Assembly (NCBI RefSeq): GCF_005217615.1
Contig: NZ_SZNK01000001.1
Location: forward strand, 1,755,501 to 1,819,500
Reading direction: 5' to 3'
Length of the DNA stretch: 64,000 nt
Origin: Brevibacillus antibioticus
GTDB lineage: Bacteria; Bacillota; Bacilli; Brevibacillales; Brevibacillaceae
This document shows positions 45,997 through 54,795 of the stretch, piece by piece. The first letter of the stretch is position 1. The number at the start of each line of letters is the position of its first letter. The notes under the pieces are model-generated. The model had not been told where the DNA came from and searched no databases. It saw nothing but the letters and a program-made list of their open reading frames with translations. Both the position numbers and the translations under genes were made by a program.

Positions 45997-46036
<40 letters not shown>

Positions 46037-46083
46037 CATAAAAAGAGCAAGTTGGACAATAACTAAAGGCTTTAAGTTCCGAT

Positions 46084-46109
46084 TGTCTAGTGACACAATC
46101 ATGTATACC
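46084..46109 (+). repeat. Left terminal inverted repeat
   Basis: It begins TGTCTAGTGACACAA, followed by TCATGTATACC. It matches the right end at 25 of 26 positions. Confidence 0.9.
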
Positions 46110-46206
46110 AAAGTGACACAAACATGTATACTAACAGTTCTTTGTGGTTACTGTGACACAAACATGTATACTAAATTTGGATCATTGGTATACTTGTTTG
46201 TGTCAC
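46090..46206 (+). repeat. Left-end TnsB-type binding repeats
   Basis: There are four 20-bp copies beginning GTGACACAA and ending TATAC plus C or T, at 46090, 46113, 46153 and (inverted) 46187-46206. Such repeated sites at transposon ends are bound by the TnsB transposase. Confidence 0.88.
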
Positions 46207-46487
46207 AGTTTTAATGATTGTTTACGGACACGAGTGCCTGACGACACCAACATACCGCTATAACATACGTGATTATTGCATATAAATACATTGGAGGGTC
46301 TTAAAGCCCACAAGTACAAATGTAGAGGCACAATGTACAGGTTCTTCTCCTAGTGAATGATTCATTTTGTTTTCAGTTCATGAAATGTAGTTTTCATGAA
46401 CTGAAATGAAACAAAAAAAGAACCTTCTTTTTTTACAGAGCACTGCAAAAGTCCATTTTTTTCAGAACAACATATCAGTCAAAGAAA
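46207..46487. other. Gene-free subterminal interval of the transposon
   Basis: This stretch holds no convincing gene. A frame at 46406-46660 is low-complexity and lies over hairpins. The notable content is the recombinase-type site at 46371-46406 and one arm of a long-range inverted repeat at 46443-46453. Confidence 0.5.
46371..46406. repeat. 12-6-12 (15-6-15) inverted-arm site, copy inside the transposon
   Basis: Perfect 15-bp arms, TTTCAGTTCATGAAA and its reverse complement, flank the six bases TGTAGT. This is the form of a tyrosine recombinase crossover site. A second copy with the same left arm lies at 63373-63405, beside a recombinase gene outside the transposon. Confidence 0.7.
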
Positions 46488-46520
46488 AACGAGCGTCTAG
46501 AATCGCTTCTAAGGCTCGTT
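46482..46520 (-). terminator. Terminator of the CoiA-like gene
   Basis: AACGAGC and GCTCGTT arms with inner TTAGAA/TTCTAG pairing are followed on the minus strand by TTTTTC. Confidence 0.65.
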
Positions 46521-46667
46521 TCACGTTTAGGGAGACATATTTGTACCCCCTAAAATCTTTGGTTTTTCAAAAAACACGACTTTTGCAGCAGTCTCTTTTT
46601 TATGGGTTCTTTTTTTGTTTGTCAATTTACTTTATTAAATTCATGTTATTGTTTTTCTAAAAAGTTT

Positions 46668-48107
46668 TCATTCATTTTTCAATAAGTACTTTTTGAGATT
46701 TATATGATACGGAGATTTTCTTCTGTAATGTGAGTCCCATTGATCTACTATTCCTCCACCTGAAATATCCTCCCATACTCCCTCCCAATGCATCTGTAAC
46801 AGGATATTTTCCTTGTGGTTATGAATAAGAAAATCTAATGGATGAACCAATTCCTTCAGATCTCCTAAAAACTCAATTAATCCTATTTTGTTTATTTTAA
46901 ACTTATAATAGTGTAGCGGAATTGCAAATTGCTTTCCAAGGATCTGTGCTCGAAATACCCTTTTTAGCATATTATTCACAAAATTTCGTTCTATAGTATC
47001 CCATGGAATTCGGCTATCCCTTGTTGTTTCAAAAAGTTGATCATATAGCCATAATTGCCACAGTTGGCTGGGTGTTTCTATATGCTCTTGCCCTTCCACT
47101 GTTAATAAAAATAATCCAGGAAAGCTTTCTGGAGTAAGTTGGTATTTTTTTGTCAAAGCTCGGAAAAGTTCTGATTCCTCGTCCGTTAAATTCTTTAATA
47201 AGTTACCTCTTCTGTCCATAAGATTTTGAAAATATGCCTTTTGAGCAGCCTTTTTTTGTTTAACTTTCTCTTGTTCTTGTTGTTTAGCTAGCTCTTCTTC
47301 TGCATGTTTGCTTTCCACATAACCGGTTAGATGGTTTCTAAATTTCTCTTCTTGTTGTTCATAAAAATCGTTTAGTTCTTGAATCCATAAAGTTAAAGGA
47401 CTCTCCTGTGATTGAAGCTCTCTGATTGCCCCGGGGCCCTTTTCCGGTTGAATTAAAACTGCGGATAAGTTACTTGTTATGAATACATCAGGACTAACAT
47501 CAAAGTTGAAACCGTTAAACTTATATAGAAAACGTTCATGTAGTATTACTTTTTTCGTTATGGTATCTAAGTAAAACACACGTTGGTTATCTTGGTAGAT
47601 TGCATTTTCTAACGGGGATTTTTTCTCCTTGTTTCTGTGTAATACAGAGATCCCTAGCATCCAAAATGCTTTAATTCCAGCTGATTTATATAAATTGTTT
47701 CTCTTACTCCAAACGTCTTTAGAGATTGGGGAGCATTGAAATTCAATTGCCCATTTTTCACCATTTGGATGGATAACGATTACATCACTACGTTGTTCGG
47801 TTTCTTTAACACGATATTCCAACTCTACTTGCGATTTAGGATACAATTCTTTCAAATGTTTATACAGTAGATACTTTCCATTTTGATGCTCTATTGTTTC
47901 GTTTTCGCCGTATTTATCATCTAAACAGTTTTCTTTTGATTTATGCTTGAAATGTGGGCGAACACTATCTGTTTGAGACCAATATCGTACTTCCTCATGG
48001 CAAACTGGGCACATCAATTCCCCACTTTTAGCTAGTGGCTGTAGTTCATCTTTCGATTGTTCTAAGGTACATACACGATACCCTGCAATCGTTCGAGCAA
48101 CAAACAT
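46668..48107 (-). CDS. CoiA-like nuclease-family protein
   Basis: This is a 479-residue cargo protein. The N-terminal part is like competence protein CoiA: a zinc-binding CPVCHEEVRYWSQ with PHFKHKSKENC, then a nuclease-type core with RSDVIVIHPNGEKWAIEFQC (D...ExQ, PD-(D/E)XK style). The middle (about 260-310) is a Gln/Glu/Lys-rich coiled coil, and the C-terminal half is unrecognised. The ATG at 48107 follows AGGTGA. In a transposon cargo it might take part in DNA processing or phage defense; this is inferred. Confidence 0.72.
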   Translation of the reverse strand: MFVARTIAGYRVCTLEQSKDELQPLAKSGELMCPVCHEEVRYWSQTDSVRPHFKHKSKENCLDDKYGENETIEHQNGKYLLYKHLKELYPKSQVELEYRVKETEQRSDVIVIHPNGEKWAIEFQCSPISKDVWSKRNNLYKSAGIKAFWMLGISVLHRNKEKKSPLENAIYQDNQRVFYLDTITKKVILHERFLYKFNGFNFDVSPDVFITSNLSAVLIQPEKGPGAIRELQSQESPLTLWIQELNDFYEQQEEKFRNHLTGYVESKHAEEELAKQQEQEKVKQKKAAQKAYFQNLMDRRGNLLKNLTDEESELFRALTKKYQLTPESFPGLFLLTVEGQEHIETPSQLWQLWLYDQLFETTRDSRIPWDTIERNFVNNMLKRVFRAQILGKQFAIPLHYYKFKINKIGLIEFLGDLKELVHPLDFLIHNHKENILLQMHWEGVWEDISGGGIVDQWDSHYRRKSPYHINLKKYLLKNE

Positions 48108-48228
48108 ATCTTCACCTGCTCTCAACCGCGTAATTAAAGTTTGGTTATTGCCCTACTATTTACATTTCAATGACCAACAATCGATACAAGACTTCTCCAT
48201 ATGATTAGTGAAGCTAGGATAAGTCCCA

Positions 48229-48672
48229 TTATATTCTGCTGTATTTTTCTCTATGATTCTGATTCAAATATGGCTTATACACACTTTTTATAGTTCTTTT
48301 TTTCTCTGCTTCAATTAAATTATCGATTAGCTCGTTATACAAAAGAGTTCCTTTTAATACTTTTGTTGGTAATGGATAAAAACCAACCCAAGGAAAATGA
48401 TACCGCATATGCCAGCTGTTTTCATCCACGTACTTTGAAAAAGTCTGTCCGTGAATAGATACAAAGAACGTGTTGAGAACAAGTACAATTGTACATTTCC
48501 GGTTTACTCTTACATTGCAGAACTCTTTTGCAGATCTTATTGATGTATTTTCGAACAAACAATGTTTCTCATACCAAACGGAATAGAGGTTTAGATCATC
48601 ATACATGATTTTATAATCACCTATGCTTTCAATGAAGATGGGCCTAAGAATACTTGCTATTTGATAGTACAT
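48229..48672 (-). CDS. Hypothetical cargo protein, 147 residues
   Basis: This is a Tyr-, Trp- and Lys-rich soluble protein without recognised motifs. The ATG at 48672 lies eight bases after AAGGAG; the frame opens 14 codons earlier. It stands between the RES-domain gene and the CoiA-like gene, in the same direction. Confidence 0.55.
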   Translation of the reverse strand: MYYQIASILRPIFIESIGDYKIMYDDLNLYSVWYEKHCLFENTSIRSAKEFCNVRVNRKCTIVLVLNTFFVSIHGQTFSKYVDENSWHMRYHFPWVGFYPLPTKVLKGTLLYNELIDNLIEAEKKRTIKSVYKPYLNQNHREKYSRI

Positions 48673-48842
48673 GAGATTGCTCCTTATTAGATTCTTGTTA
48701 TCAGTCCTTTCCAATAAAAGCTCACTTTAAAATAGAAGATGTGGAATGCATATATGTGCTGTCTCCTCCCCGTTGTCACGTTAGTACTTATTTCCTCTTT
48801 AGGCGGAGGACTAGAAGAGCAAAACAAGCATTACATTAAAAT

Positions 48843-48871
48843 AAAAAAAGGCAGCCGTTAGAAGGCTGCCT
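48843..48871 (-). terminator. Terminator of the RES-domain gene
   Basis: AGGCAGCC and GGCTGCCT form a perfect 8-bp stem; on the minus strand seven T follow. Confidence 0.9.
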
Positions 48872-48888
48872 CAGATAAGAGTAAAAAC

Positions 48889-50499
48889 TCAATTAAGGGT
48901 GATATAATTCCGTTCTAAGTTTACTGTTTTGAAGTAGCTATGCTCAAAATCAAAAAAGACATAATTTATGACTTGGTTATTCATGCTACTTCTAAATCTA
49001 ATTCCATGAATGCCAACAAATTTTGCACATTGGGAAAGGAAGTTAGGGACTAAATATTCTAGATTTGTCGCTGTTTGTTTAGTATAACTACAGAATCGTA
49101 CGAGTGGTGAATCGACCTCAACAAGATCTAATACATCTAAAGGAGTTTGTAATCTCCACGTTACCACATCAACACATGATGTACTCGAAACTTTCAATTC
49201 TTCGATGGCAGTTTCTTTACTATCACAAGTATATAACTCTCCTTGTCCCCAAACATTAAATCTTCCATGCCCAGCTAATCCAAACGGAGCTTCAAACATT
49301 TCAATGTCCGAAAAAGGTAATTCACGCTTGCGTTCCCGAGCTCGATATATGGTCAAATCTGTAGCTGTAAAACGTTTAGAATGTTCTATCTGTTCCAATA
49401 TTCGTTTTCCTACTTCATGCTCTAAACCCAACATCGGATATTTTACCAAATGATCATAGAAGGAAAAGATCTCATCACTCGTAATATTTGAAACTACATC
49501 AATGACACCGAGAGTACTAGGAACATCCCCCAAAGGAATACTAACTTTTGATTCAGTACTCTCGATATGACAACTTTTTTCATACTCATCATTCTCATCA
49601 ATTTTTAGTTTATAGGGTTCTGGTAATGTGGCCAGGGCATCTCTTACTTTATCTTCTTCTTCATCTGTTAAATTAAATGCCCAGTTATCCCTTAGAGACT
49701 TCCAGCGTTCTATATTATTTACGATCTCTGATAATCCATTTCCACTCAAGGATAGTAGTTTATCCATACGCTGTTGCTGCTGAGCAATCGCGTTTAAGGG
49801 TGAATTCTGTATGTGACGAGTATATCCAGTTGCACCTAATAGTCTTTCCATGTCTAGTTGCTGCTGAGCAATCGCGTTTAAGGGTGAATTCTGTATGTGA
49901 CGAGTATATCCAGTTGCACCTAATAGTCTTTCCATGTCTAGTTGCTGCTGAGCAATCGCGTTTAAGGGTGAATTCTGTATGTGACGAGTATATCCAGTTG
50001 CACCTAATAGTCTTTCCGTGTCTAGTTGCTGCTGAGCAATCGCGTTTAAGGGTGAATTCTGTATGTGACGAGTATATCCAGTTGCACCTAATAGTCTTTC
50101 CGTATCTAGTTGCTGCTGAGCAATCGCGTTTAAGGGTGAATTCTGTATGTGACGAATATATCCAGTTGCACCTAATAGTCTTTCCGTGTCTAGTTGCCAC
50201 TGAGAAATGGCGCTAACGGGTGTATTTTGTATGAACCTAGCCATACTCTGTTGTTGCGCAACTCCTCTTAGGCCTAGATCTATGAGTTTTTGCATATTCT
50301 CTTGTTGCTGAACTAATGCACTTACGCCAACTTTTTTTTTGACTTTGCTACGGTTCGGTTGTTTCTGTACTACTGAAGCTTTGCTTTGGAAGTTCTCGTC
50401 TGATTCTTGTTTTGTTGTTTCTCCGTTGTCATTCTCTTCGTCACCTTGGGCGGTGTGCTCTAAATTAATATGACTTGTAGTAATATCTTTGCGTTTCAA
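48889..50499 (-). CDS. RES-domain protein with 28-residue tandem repeats
   Basis: This is a 536-residue protein. The first about 60 residues are charged and disordered. Residues about 60-270 are a run of five full 28-residue units of the type PLNAIAQQQLDTERLLGATG followed by YTRHIQNS, plus degenerate units at both ends. The C-terminal part (about 385-536) is a RES domain: LTIYRARERKRELPFSD, GLAGHGRFNVWGQGELYTCD and ETAIEELKV. RES proteins act as NAD-degrading toxins in known toxin-antitoxin pairs. The start is TTG behind GGGAGGGG. No Xre-type antitoxin lies beside it, so its control must differ. Confidence 0.78.
   Translation of the reverse strand: MKRKDITTSHINLEHTAQGDEENDNGETTKQESDENFQSKASVVQKQPNRSKVKKKVGVSALVQQQENMQKLIDLGLRGVAQQQSMARFIQNTPVSAISQWQLDTERLLGATGYIRHIQNSPLNAIAQQQLDTERLLGATGYTRHIQNSPLNAIAQQQLDTERLLGATGYTRHIQNSPLNAIAQQQLDMERLLGATGYTRHIQNSPLNAIAQQQLDMERLLGATGYTRHIQNSPLNAIAQQQQRMDKLLSLSGNGLSEIVNNIERWKSLRDNWAFNLTDEEEDKVRDALATLPEPYKLKIDENDEYEKSCHIESTESKVSIPLGDVPSTLGVIDVVSNITSDEIFSFYDHLVKYPMLGLEHEVGKRILEQIEHSKRFTATDLTIYRARERKRELPFSDIEMFEAPFGLAGHGRFNVWGQGELYTCDSKETAIEELKVSSTSCVDVVTWRLQTPLDVLDLVEVDSPLVRFCSYTKQTATNLEYLVPNFLSQCAKFVGIHGIRFRSSMNNQVINYVFFDFEHSYFKTVNLERNYITLN
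49779..50198 (-). repeat. 84-bp tandem repeat array inside the RES gene
   Basis: There are five copies of an 84-bp unit (28 codons), four of them nearly identical, marked by a CGTTTAAGGG block recurring exactly every 84 bp (49791, 49875 and so on). The near identity suggests recent copying or unequal recombination. Confidence 0.88.
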
Positions 50500-50675
50500 T
50501 ACTTGTACCCCTCCCGAGAGTTAAATTTACCAAATATATGGATCTTAATAAAATTCAATCAGTCTTTTTATGTATGTAATTTAATCTTACACAATTTATT
50601 TAATCGTTATCAAGGTTTGGCTCAGTCCTTATTAGTGCCCTTCAAGTACCATCAATGATATAATAAACTGAAAAT

Positions 50676-50701
50676 GGTCAACCAGTAAAAACTGGCTGAC
50701 C
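50676..50701. repeat. Hairpin of unclear role
   Basis: GGTCAACCAGT and ACTGGCTGACC pair with one mismatch around AAAA. No good T-run follows. Confidence 0.5.
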
Positions 50702-50739
50702 TAATAATACTAGCGTTAGAAATAGATAATATAAGCGAA

Positions 50740-51020
50740 TACAAGTAAGACGTAAACCAAATTTATTTAAAAATTATTATGATCGCCTGGTAAATGGCAG
50801 AGGAATGAGCAAACGGAAAGCAATTGGACATGTTTGTGGAAAGATTGCTCAAGTAATGTACTCCTGTTTAAAAAATAACGCTATGTACGACCCATACGTT
50901 CATGCCAAGCAATTAGGGGTTTCCTGGGGTGAGACGGAAGTCAACGTAATTAAATTACCTGACAATATTGATGAACTTGAAAACGATGCTTCTGAAATGG
51001 CTGAGGAAATAGATTCCTAA
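50740..51020 (+). pseudogene. IS110-type transposase, C-terminal remnant
   Basis: The frame reads RRKPNLFKNYYDRLVNGRGM, then SKRKAIGHVCGKIAQVMYSC and YDPYVHAKQLGVSW, the typical end of IS110-family transposases. No N-terminal RuvC-like part is present upstream, and no start with a ribosome binding site is seen. It is a relic in the cargo. Confidence 0.75.
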
Positions 51021-51050
51021 CCGTTTGATGTAGAAAAGGAGTAGTTACTA

Positions 51051-52082
51051 ATGTATAAGATTCTTATTGATACTTGTGTTTGGCTTGATCTCGCGAAGGA
51101 TTATCAGCAACAAACAATTTTGACTGCTCTTGAAGAATTAATTCAACAGGGAGAAGTAGAGCTGATTCTGCCACGTATCATTGTTGATGAATTTGCGCGC
51201 AACAAAGATCGTGTCATTGAGCAGAATAGCCGCAGTATGTCTAGTACTTTGAAACGAGTAAAGGATGTAGTGGAGAAATTTGGCGATCCACAACAAAAAG
51301 ACATTGTAATTTCACAGCTAAACGACGTTGATCATCGGCTTCCTATTTTGGGTGAGGCTGCCGTAGATACGGTTAGCCGGATAGAAAGGTTATTTACTAA
51401 CACACCAATAATTGGAATTTCGGACGCAGTGAAGATTCGTGCAGCACAGCGAGCTATCGATAAACGCGCTCCCTTTCACAGACAACGTAATGGAATTGAC
51501 GATGCTATTCTGATTGAAGTATACACAGATGTGCTCGAAGAAGAAGAGTTGGCTGGAAATCGGTTTGCCTTTATCTCTCATAACACTAATGACTTTAGTC
51601 ACCCGACAGCAAGTAAAAAGTTACCTCACCCAGATATTGAGGCTTGTTTTTCACGGGCTAAATCGTTTTATTTTATAGCCTTAAGTGAAGCTCTACGACA
51701 TATTCTTCCAGATCAATTTGATGACATTATGACTGAACAATATTGGGGTGAAGAACCGAGGCGGCTGACTGAAATAATCGAAGCTATGGATGAACTTGTT
51801 ACCAAAGTTTGGTACAACCGACATCAGATTACGCGAGAAAAAATTGAAGCAGGAATTATTCAAATTGTCGAGAAAGAGAGCTTTCCCATTAAAGATCATG
51901 CTACTCGACCGATCCAACGTAACATCTGGGAAGGGGCACTTAGAGCGGCTGAGAGGGTCGAAGAAAGATTTGGTTTAGACACCTTAGGTCCATGGGATGA
52001 CTTTGAGTGGGGAATGATTAACGGCAAGCTTTCTGCATTACGATGGGTTCTTGGTGATGACTGGGATATGTTGGATACATAA
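51051..52082 (+). CDS. PIN-like nuclease-domain protein (DUF4935 type)
   Basis: This is a 343-residue protein. The first about 185 residues are a PIN-type fold with the acidic residues in LIDTCVWLDLA (Asp), IIVDEFARNKD (Glu), NGIDDAILIEVY (two Asp) and FISHNTNDFS. The C-terminal half is helical and unrecognised. AAAAGGAG precedes the ATG. It is the only forward gene in this part of the cargo, beginning 30 bp after the IS remnant. RNase-type toxicity or phage defense is possible; no partner is evident. Confidence 0.72.
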   Translation: MYKILIDTCVWLDLAKDYQQQTILTALEELIQQGEVELILPRIIVDEFARNKDRVIEQNSRSMSSTLKRVKDVVEKFGDPQQKDIVISQLNDVDHRLPILGEAAVDTVSRIERLFTNTPIIGISDAVKIRAAQRAIDKRAPFHRQRNGIDDAILIEVYTDVLEEEELAGNRFAFISHNTNDFSHPTASKKLPHPDIEACFSRAKSFYFIALSEALRHILPDQFDDIMTEQYWGEEPRRLTEIIEAMDELVTKVWYNRHQITREKIEAGIIQIVEKESFPIKDHATRPIQRNIWEGALRAAERVEERFGLDTLGPWDDFEWGMINGKLSALRWVLGDDWDMLDT

Positions 52083-52142
52083 CACTTGAATTTACTAAAA
52101 GCAAACCTAAGAAGGCTGCACTAACCGGTTCAATGGTTAAAC

Positions 52143-52190
52143 AAGCACAACGGATAGCTGCAAAAATCTGTTGTGCTTATTTGTTTTTTC
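52143..52190 (+). terminator. Terminator of the PIN-like gene
   Basis: AAGCACAAC and GTTGTGCTT pair with inner GAT/ATC, followed by TTTGTTTTTT. Confidence 0.75.
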
Positions 52191-52391
52191 GTATCCCCTA
52201 CACGTACTTAAAAATACAAAAATGATCACACGTTATCTAAAATTCGGTATTATAACAAGGTAAAAATTCGAGGTCCTAATCTCATAAGCAGTACACTACA
52301 TTGTAGACTGTAAAGCTTGATATTACGGGGATTAAAAGATTGAAAATTGACAGCCTTATAATTTTAAGTATTAGACTTGACCAAAAATCAA

Positions 52392-52437
52392 ACAGCAGCG
52401 GACTAAGGCCTGAAAAATAAAGTCTTAGACTGCTGCT
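52392..52437 (-). terminator. Terminator of the 52533-53549 gene
   Basis: AGCAGC and GCTGCT outer arms and CTAAG/CTTAG inner arms form a long hairpin; a T-rich tract follows on the minus strand. Confidence 0.6.
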
Positions 52438-52532
52438 ATTATCATTGAACTATCCTTCTTGCGTGAGTTTGGAAAACGACAGGGGTTAAACAGCTTCGTC
52501 TTATCAATGTTATTACTTAATCTGTACCCGGG

Positions 52533-53549
52533 TTACATTGTAAAATGAGGGAGACGAAGCCAATTTATTAACAAATATGAAGTGGTAAAATACCAAAGTT
52601 TAAAAATTTTAATGAATTGTTCGTCAGTAGGCAATTGGTTGTTCTTCCACCATTCATCAATAATCTTCTTACAATCAATATCGCCCTGATTATTTACACC
52701 AGTAATGCTTACAATTTCACCACTACTATGACGAGAATATGCACCTAATAAATTTGAAGCGTTAAAAATACCGAAGAAGTATTTTCTCCAAGAGCTTTTA
52801 TTAACTTGTGTATCAAGTGAATAAACTAATTGATTAATCATGGGTTTTGTAGATTTGCGATCATATTCATCTTTATTTCTTTGTATATCATTTGTAATAA
52901 CTTCTAAAATGTTGCTTAATCTCTTTATGAAATCAGGTTGAAGAAAACTAGTTATGTTAGCCCACTCGTATAAAACTACACTGATTTCCTTTTTTACGAT
53001 TGCACCTTTAAATAAATAGCTCGAATCCAAAATATTATCTCTAGTTATAGTAACCGTATCAAAAGCTGAAATGTTATACGAATTGAAAAGTTCATTCATC
53101 TGTATTGACCATAAATATTCTTGAAATGGATTTACTTCCATGTATTTTTTGTGGCCATTGTTACGTATATAATTTGCATATTTTAGGGCAATTGAGTCGT
53201 TAATGTATAAATCATGCGATTTTAGCATATTTTCTATGTCACTTATTGCTAAGTGTTCACCTTTTTTTGTAATTTCTCTAGTAATTGGATAATTCCAAAA
53301 GTCTCTAAGCTTATTCAATGCTTCGTAGTAACTCAAAAAAACTCGATGCAAAGAAAAGAAATTACTCTCGCCCATTTCTGCTATGAAACCATTTAATTGT
53401 TTATGATTGATCCAAAACAATCGTTCAGGTTTAGTGTCATATCCACCTTCAACATTTTCTGATTCGTCGCATTCATATTCCATATAAAAACTTTCTAACG
53501 AAGGTAAAGTACGAAGTCTTGTATCAACAATAAGTCCGAAGTCATGCAT
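52533..53549 (-). CDS. Hypothetical cargo protein, 338 residues
   Basis: This is a Tyr- and Asn-rich soluble protein with mostly helical prediction, such as FFSLHRVFLSYYEALNKLRD and LQPDFIKRLSNILEVITNDI. It has no known motif. GGAGGAATTTT precedes the ATG. Its base composition is the AT-rich type of the left cargo, unlike the ars genes beside it. A defense role is possible by location only. Confidence 0.6.
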   Translation of the reverse strand: MHDFGLIVDTRLRTLPSLESFYMEYECDESENVEGGYDTKPERLFWINHKQLNGFIAEMGESNFFSLHRVFLSYYEALNKLRDFWNYPITREITKKGEHLAISDIENMLKSHDLYINDSIALKYANYIRNNGHKKYMEVNPFQEYLWSIQMNELFNSYNISAFDTVTITRDNILDSSYLFKGAIVKKEISVVLYEWANITSFLQPDFIKRLSNILEVITNDIQRNKDEYDRKSTKPMINQLVYSLDTQVNKSSWRKYFFGIFNASNLLGAYSRHSSGEIVSITGVNNQGDIDCKKIIDEWWKNNQLPTDEQFIKIFKLWYFTTSYLLINWLRLPHFTM

Positions 53550-53584
53550 AAAATTCCTCCATCAACATATATTGAATACCTAAC

Positions 53585-53810
53585 TCATAACATTATAATC
53601 GAATACAAGAATTTTAGCTCTGCCCCCATGATTCCATCAGGGAATCCCAGAAAGTTCACTACTTCTGTTGTGAGGGTCAATTGACATCCCCGTTCATTTC
53701 CTTCGATCACAAGTGGATTCATATTCGCTCGGGCAAGATAAATAGCAGCAGTTAGACCAGCAAGGCCTGTATCGCGGACAACAACTTTATTCAGATTTCC
53801 CTTCCTGATT
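53585..53810 (-). pseudogene. trxB: Thioredoxin reductase, N-terminal fragment
   Basis: The reading [20 protein letters not shown], then [18 protein letters not shown], is the FAD-binding start of TrxB. The GxGxxG loop is damaged (RDTGLAG), and everything after about residue 60 is missing. trxB is often the last gene of ars operons, because ArsC uses thioredoxin; this is its relic. Confidence 0.82.
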
Positions 53811-53821
53811 GGTTTAGTAAA

Positions 53822-53844
53822 ATACCCCTCATTAGAGAGGGGTA
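53822..53844 (-). terminator. Terminator of the ars operon
   Basis: ATACCCCTC and GAGGGGTAT form a perfect 9-bp stem; TTTTAC follows on the minus strand. Confidence 0.85.
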
Positions 53845-53853
53845 TGAATGTAA

Positions 53854-54318
53854 TTACTTTTTCCACGAACCGAATTCAATGGATACAGGACCAGAAGAAG
53901 GTGTACAGCATAAGGAAATATCTCGTTGTTCCCCGGCCGATTCAAACTCAGAATCCGCCTTTGTATAGAAGATCTCCCACGCATTACCGTCTGGATCATA
54001 TACCCACACTTTATCTTGGATTGCATAACAGCACGTGGTACCCATTTCGTCAATTGTCAGTAGATTTGCCTTGCGCAGGCGTTCTCCCATTGCTAAGACA
54101 TCCTCCGTATTATCCACTTGAAAACCAAGATGGTTTAGCACGCCTTTCTTTTCAAATGGTCGTACATTTAAGGAGAAATGCAAAGCCGGAGAATCTAGCT
54201 CAAATTTAGCGTAGTTGTCTTTTACTTTAGTCGGTTCAGCATTGAAAAAAATACGATAGAAGTTCAGAGAGGCTTCCAAGTGGCTGCAATTCACAGCTAC
54301 ATGCATCCGTTTGATCAC
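53854..54318 (-). CDS. arsI: ArsI/CadI-family metalloenzyme (C-As lyase-like)
   Basis: This is a 154-residue VOC-fold protein. The [20 protein letters not shown] start and the [20 protein letters not shown] segment, with the vicinal cysteines that bind trivalent arsenic, match ArsI. A metal-binding Glu lies in AWEIFYT. ArsI splits methyl-arsenite to arsenite. The start is GTG at 54318, seven bases after GGAGGG. It follows arsC by 14 bp in the operon. Confidence 0.88.
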   Translation of the reverse strand: MIKRMHVAVNCSHLEASLNFYRIFFNAEPTKVKDNYAKFELDSPALHFSLNVRPFEKKGVLNHLGFQVDNTEDVLAMGERLRKANLLTIDEMGTTCCYAIQDKVWVYDPDGNAWEIFYTKADSEFESAGEQRDISLCCTPSSGPVSIEFGSWKK

Positions 54319-54332
54319 ATTTATCCCTCCAA

Positions 54333-54758
54333 CTATTTACTTTCTTTTACGAACTGCTCCATTCGGTTTTTGATGGCGTCACGGACCGTCCGGAAGCTAT
54401 TCATAATTTCTTCTTCCGAGCCGGTTGCTTTCGCTGGATCGTCAAAGCCCCAATGCCACTTCACTACATTTTTGTTAGGGATCACTGGACAATGCTCATC
54501 AGCGTGACCACACAGAGTAATCACATAATCCGCACCTCCCAAAATTTCAGGGTCGATCACATCAGAAGTGTGGTTGCTGATGTCTACACCAGCCTCTTTC
54601 ATTACCTGAACAGCTTTTGGGTTCAGACCATGCGCTTCGAGACCAGCGCTTTTCACTTCGTAACGCTCTCCCCCCAACGCTTTTAAAAAGCCATCTGCCA
54701 TCTGGCTGCGGCAAGAGTTCCCCGTGCAAAGGAAATAGATAAGTGGTTTTTTCTCCAT
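54333..54758 (-). CDS. arsC: Arsenate reductase, thioredoxin-coupled
   Basis: This 141-residue low-molecular-weight phosphatase-type ArsC reduces arsenate to arsenite in the cytoplasm. Catalytic residues are visible: [15 protein letters not shown] (P-loop Cys and Arg) and [15 protein letters not shown], with the two resolving cysteines. It needs thioredoxin, so the loss of the adjacent trxB means it depends on the host's. AAGGAGAC precedes the ATG. Confidence 0.96.
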   Translation of the reverse strand: MEKKPLIYFLCTGNSCRSQMADGFLKALGGERYEVKSAGLEAHGLNPKAVQVMKEAGVDISNHTSDVIDPEILGGADYVITLCGHADEHCPVIPNKNVVKWHWGFDDPAKATGSEEEIMNSFRTVRDAIKNRMEQFVKESK

Positions 54759-54795
54759 GTTGTTCAGTCTCCTTTATTACGAATAGTCGTAGATG

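Larger units (their letters stand above)
52083..52532. other. Interval between the PIN gene and the 338-residue gene
   Basis: This 450-bp, AT-rich stretch contains a terminator for each neighbour and no convincing gene. Confidence 0.6.

Noticed and set aside
46090-46206. Left-end repeats as CRISPR repeats
   Set aside because: The copies are few, include an inverted one, have uneven spacing and recur at the other end of the element, as TnsB sites do.
46371-46406. The 15-bp inverted repeat as a simple transcription terminator
   Set aside because: The stem is AT-rich, no proper T-run follows directly on either strand, and a near-identical pair with a different centre occurs beside the recombinase after a genuine terminator.
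46406-46660. 84-codon frame at the left end of the transposon
   Set aside because: Low-complexity, no ribosome binding site, covers the terminator hairpins of the facing gene.
49779-50198. Possible CRISPR array because of regular repetition
   Set aside because: The units are directly adjacent, 84 bp long, without unique spacers, and in frame with a protein.
49677-50216. Plus-strand and out-of-frame minus-strand frames across the repeat array of the RES gene
   Set aside because: They are mirror translations of the 84-bp tandem repeat; the long minus-strand frame with the RES domain explains the region.
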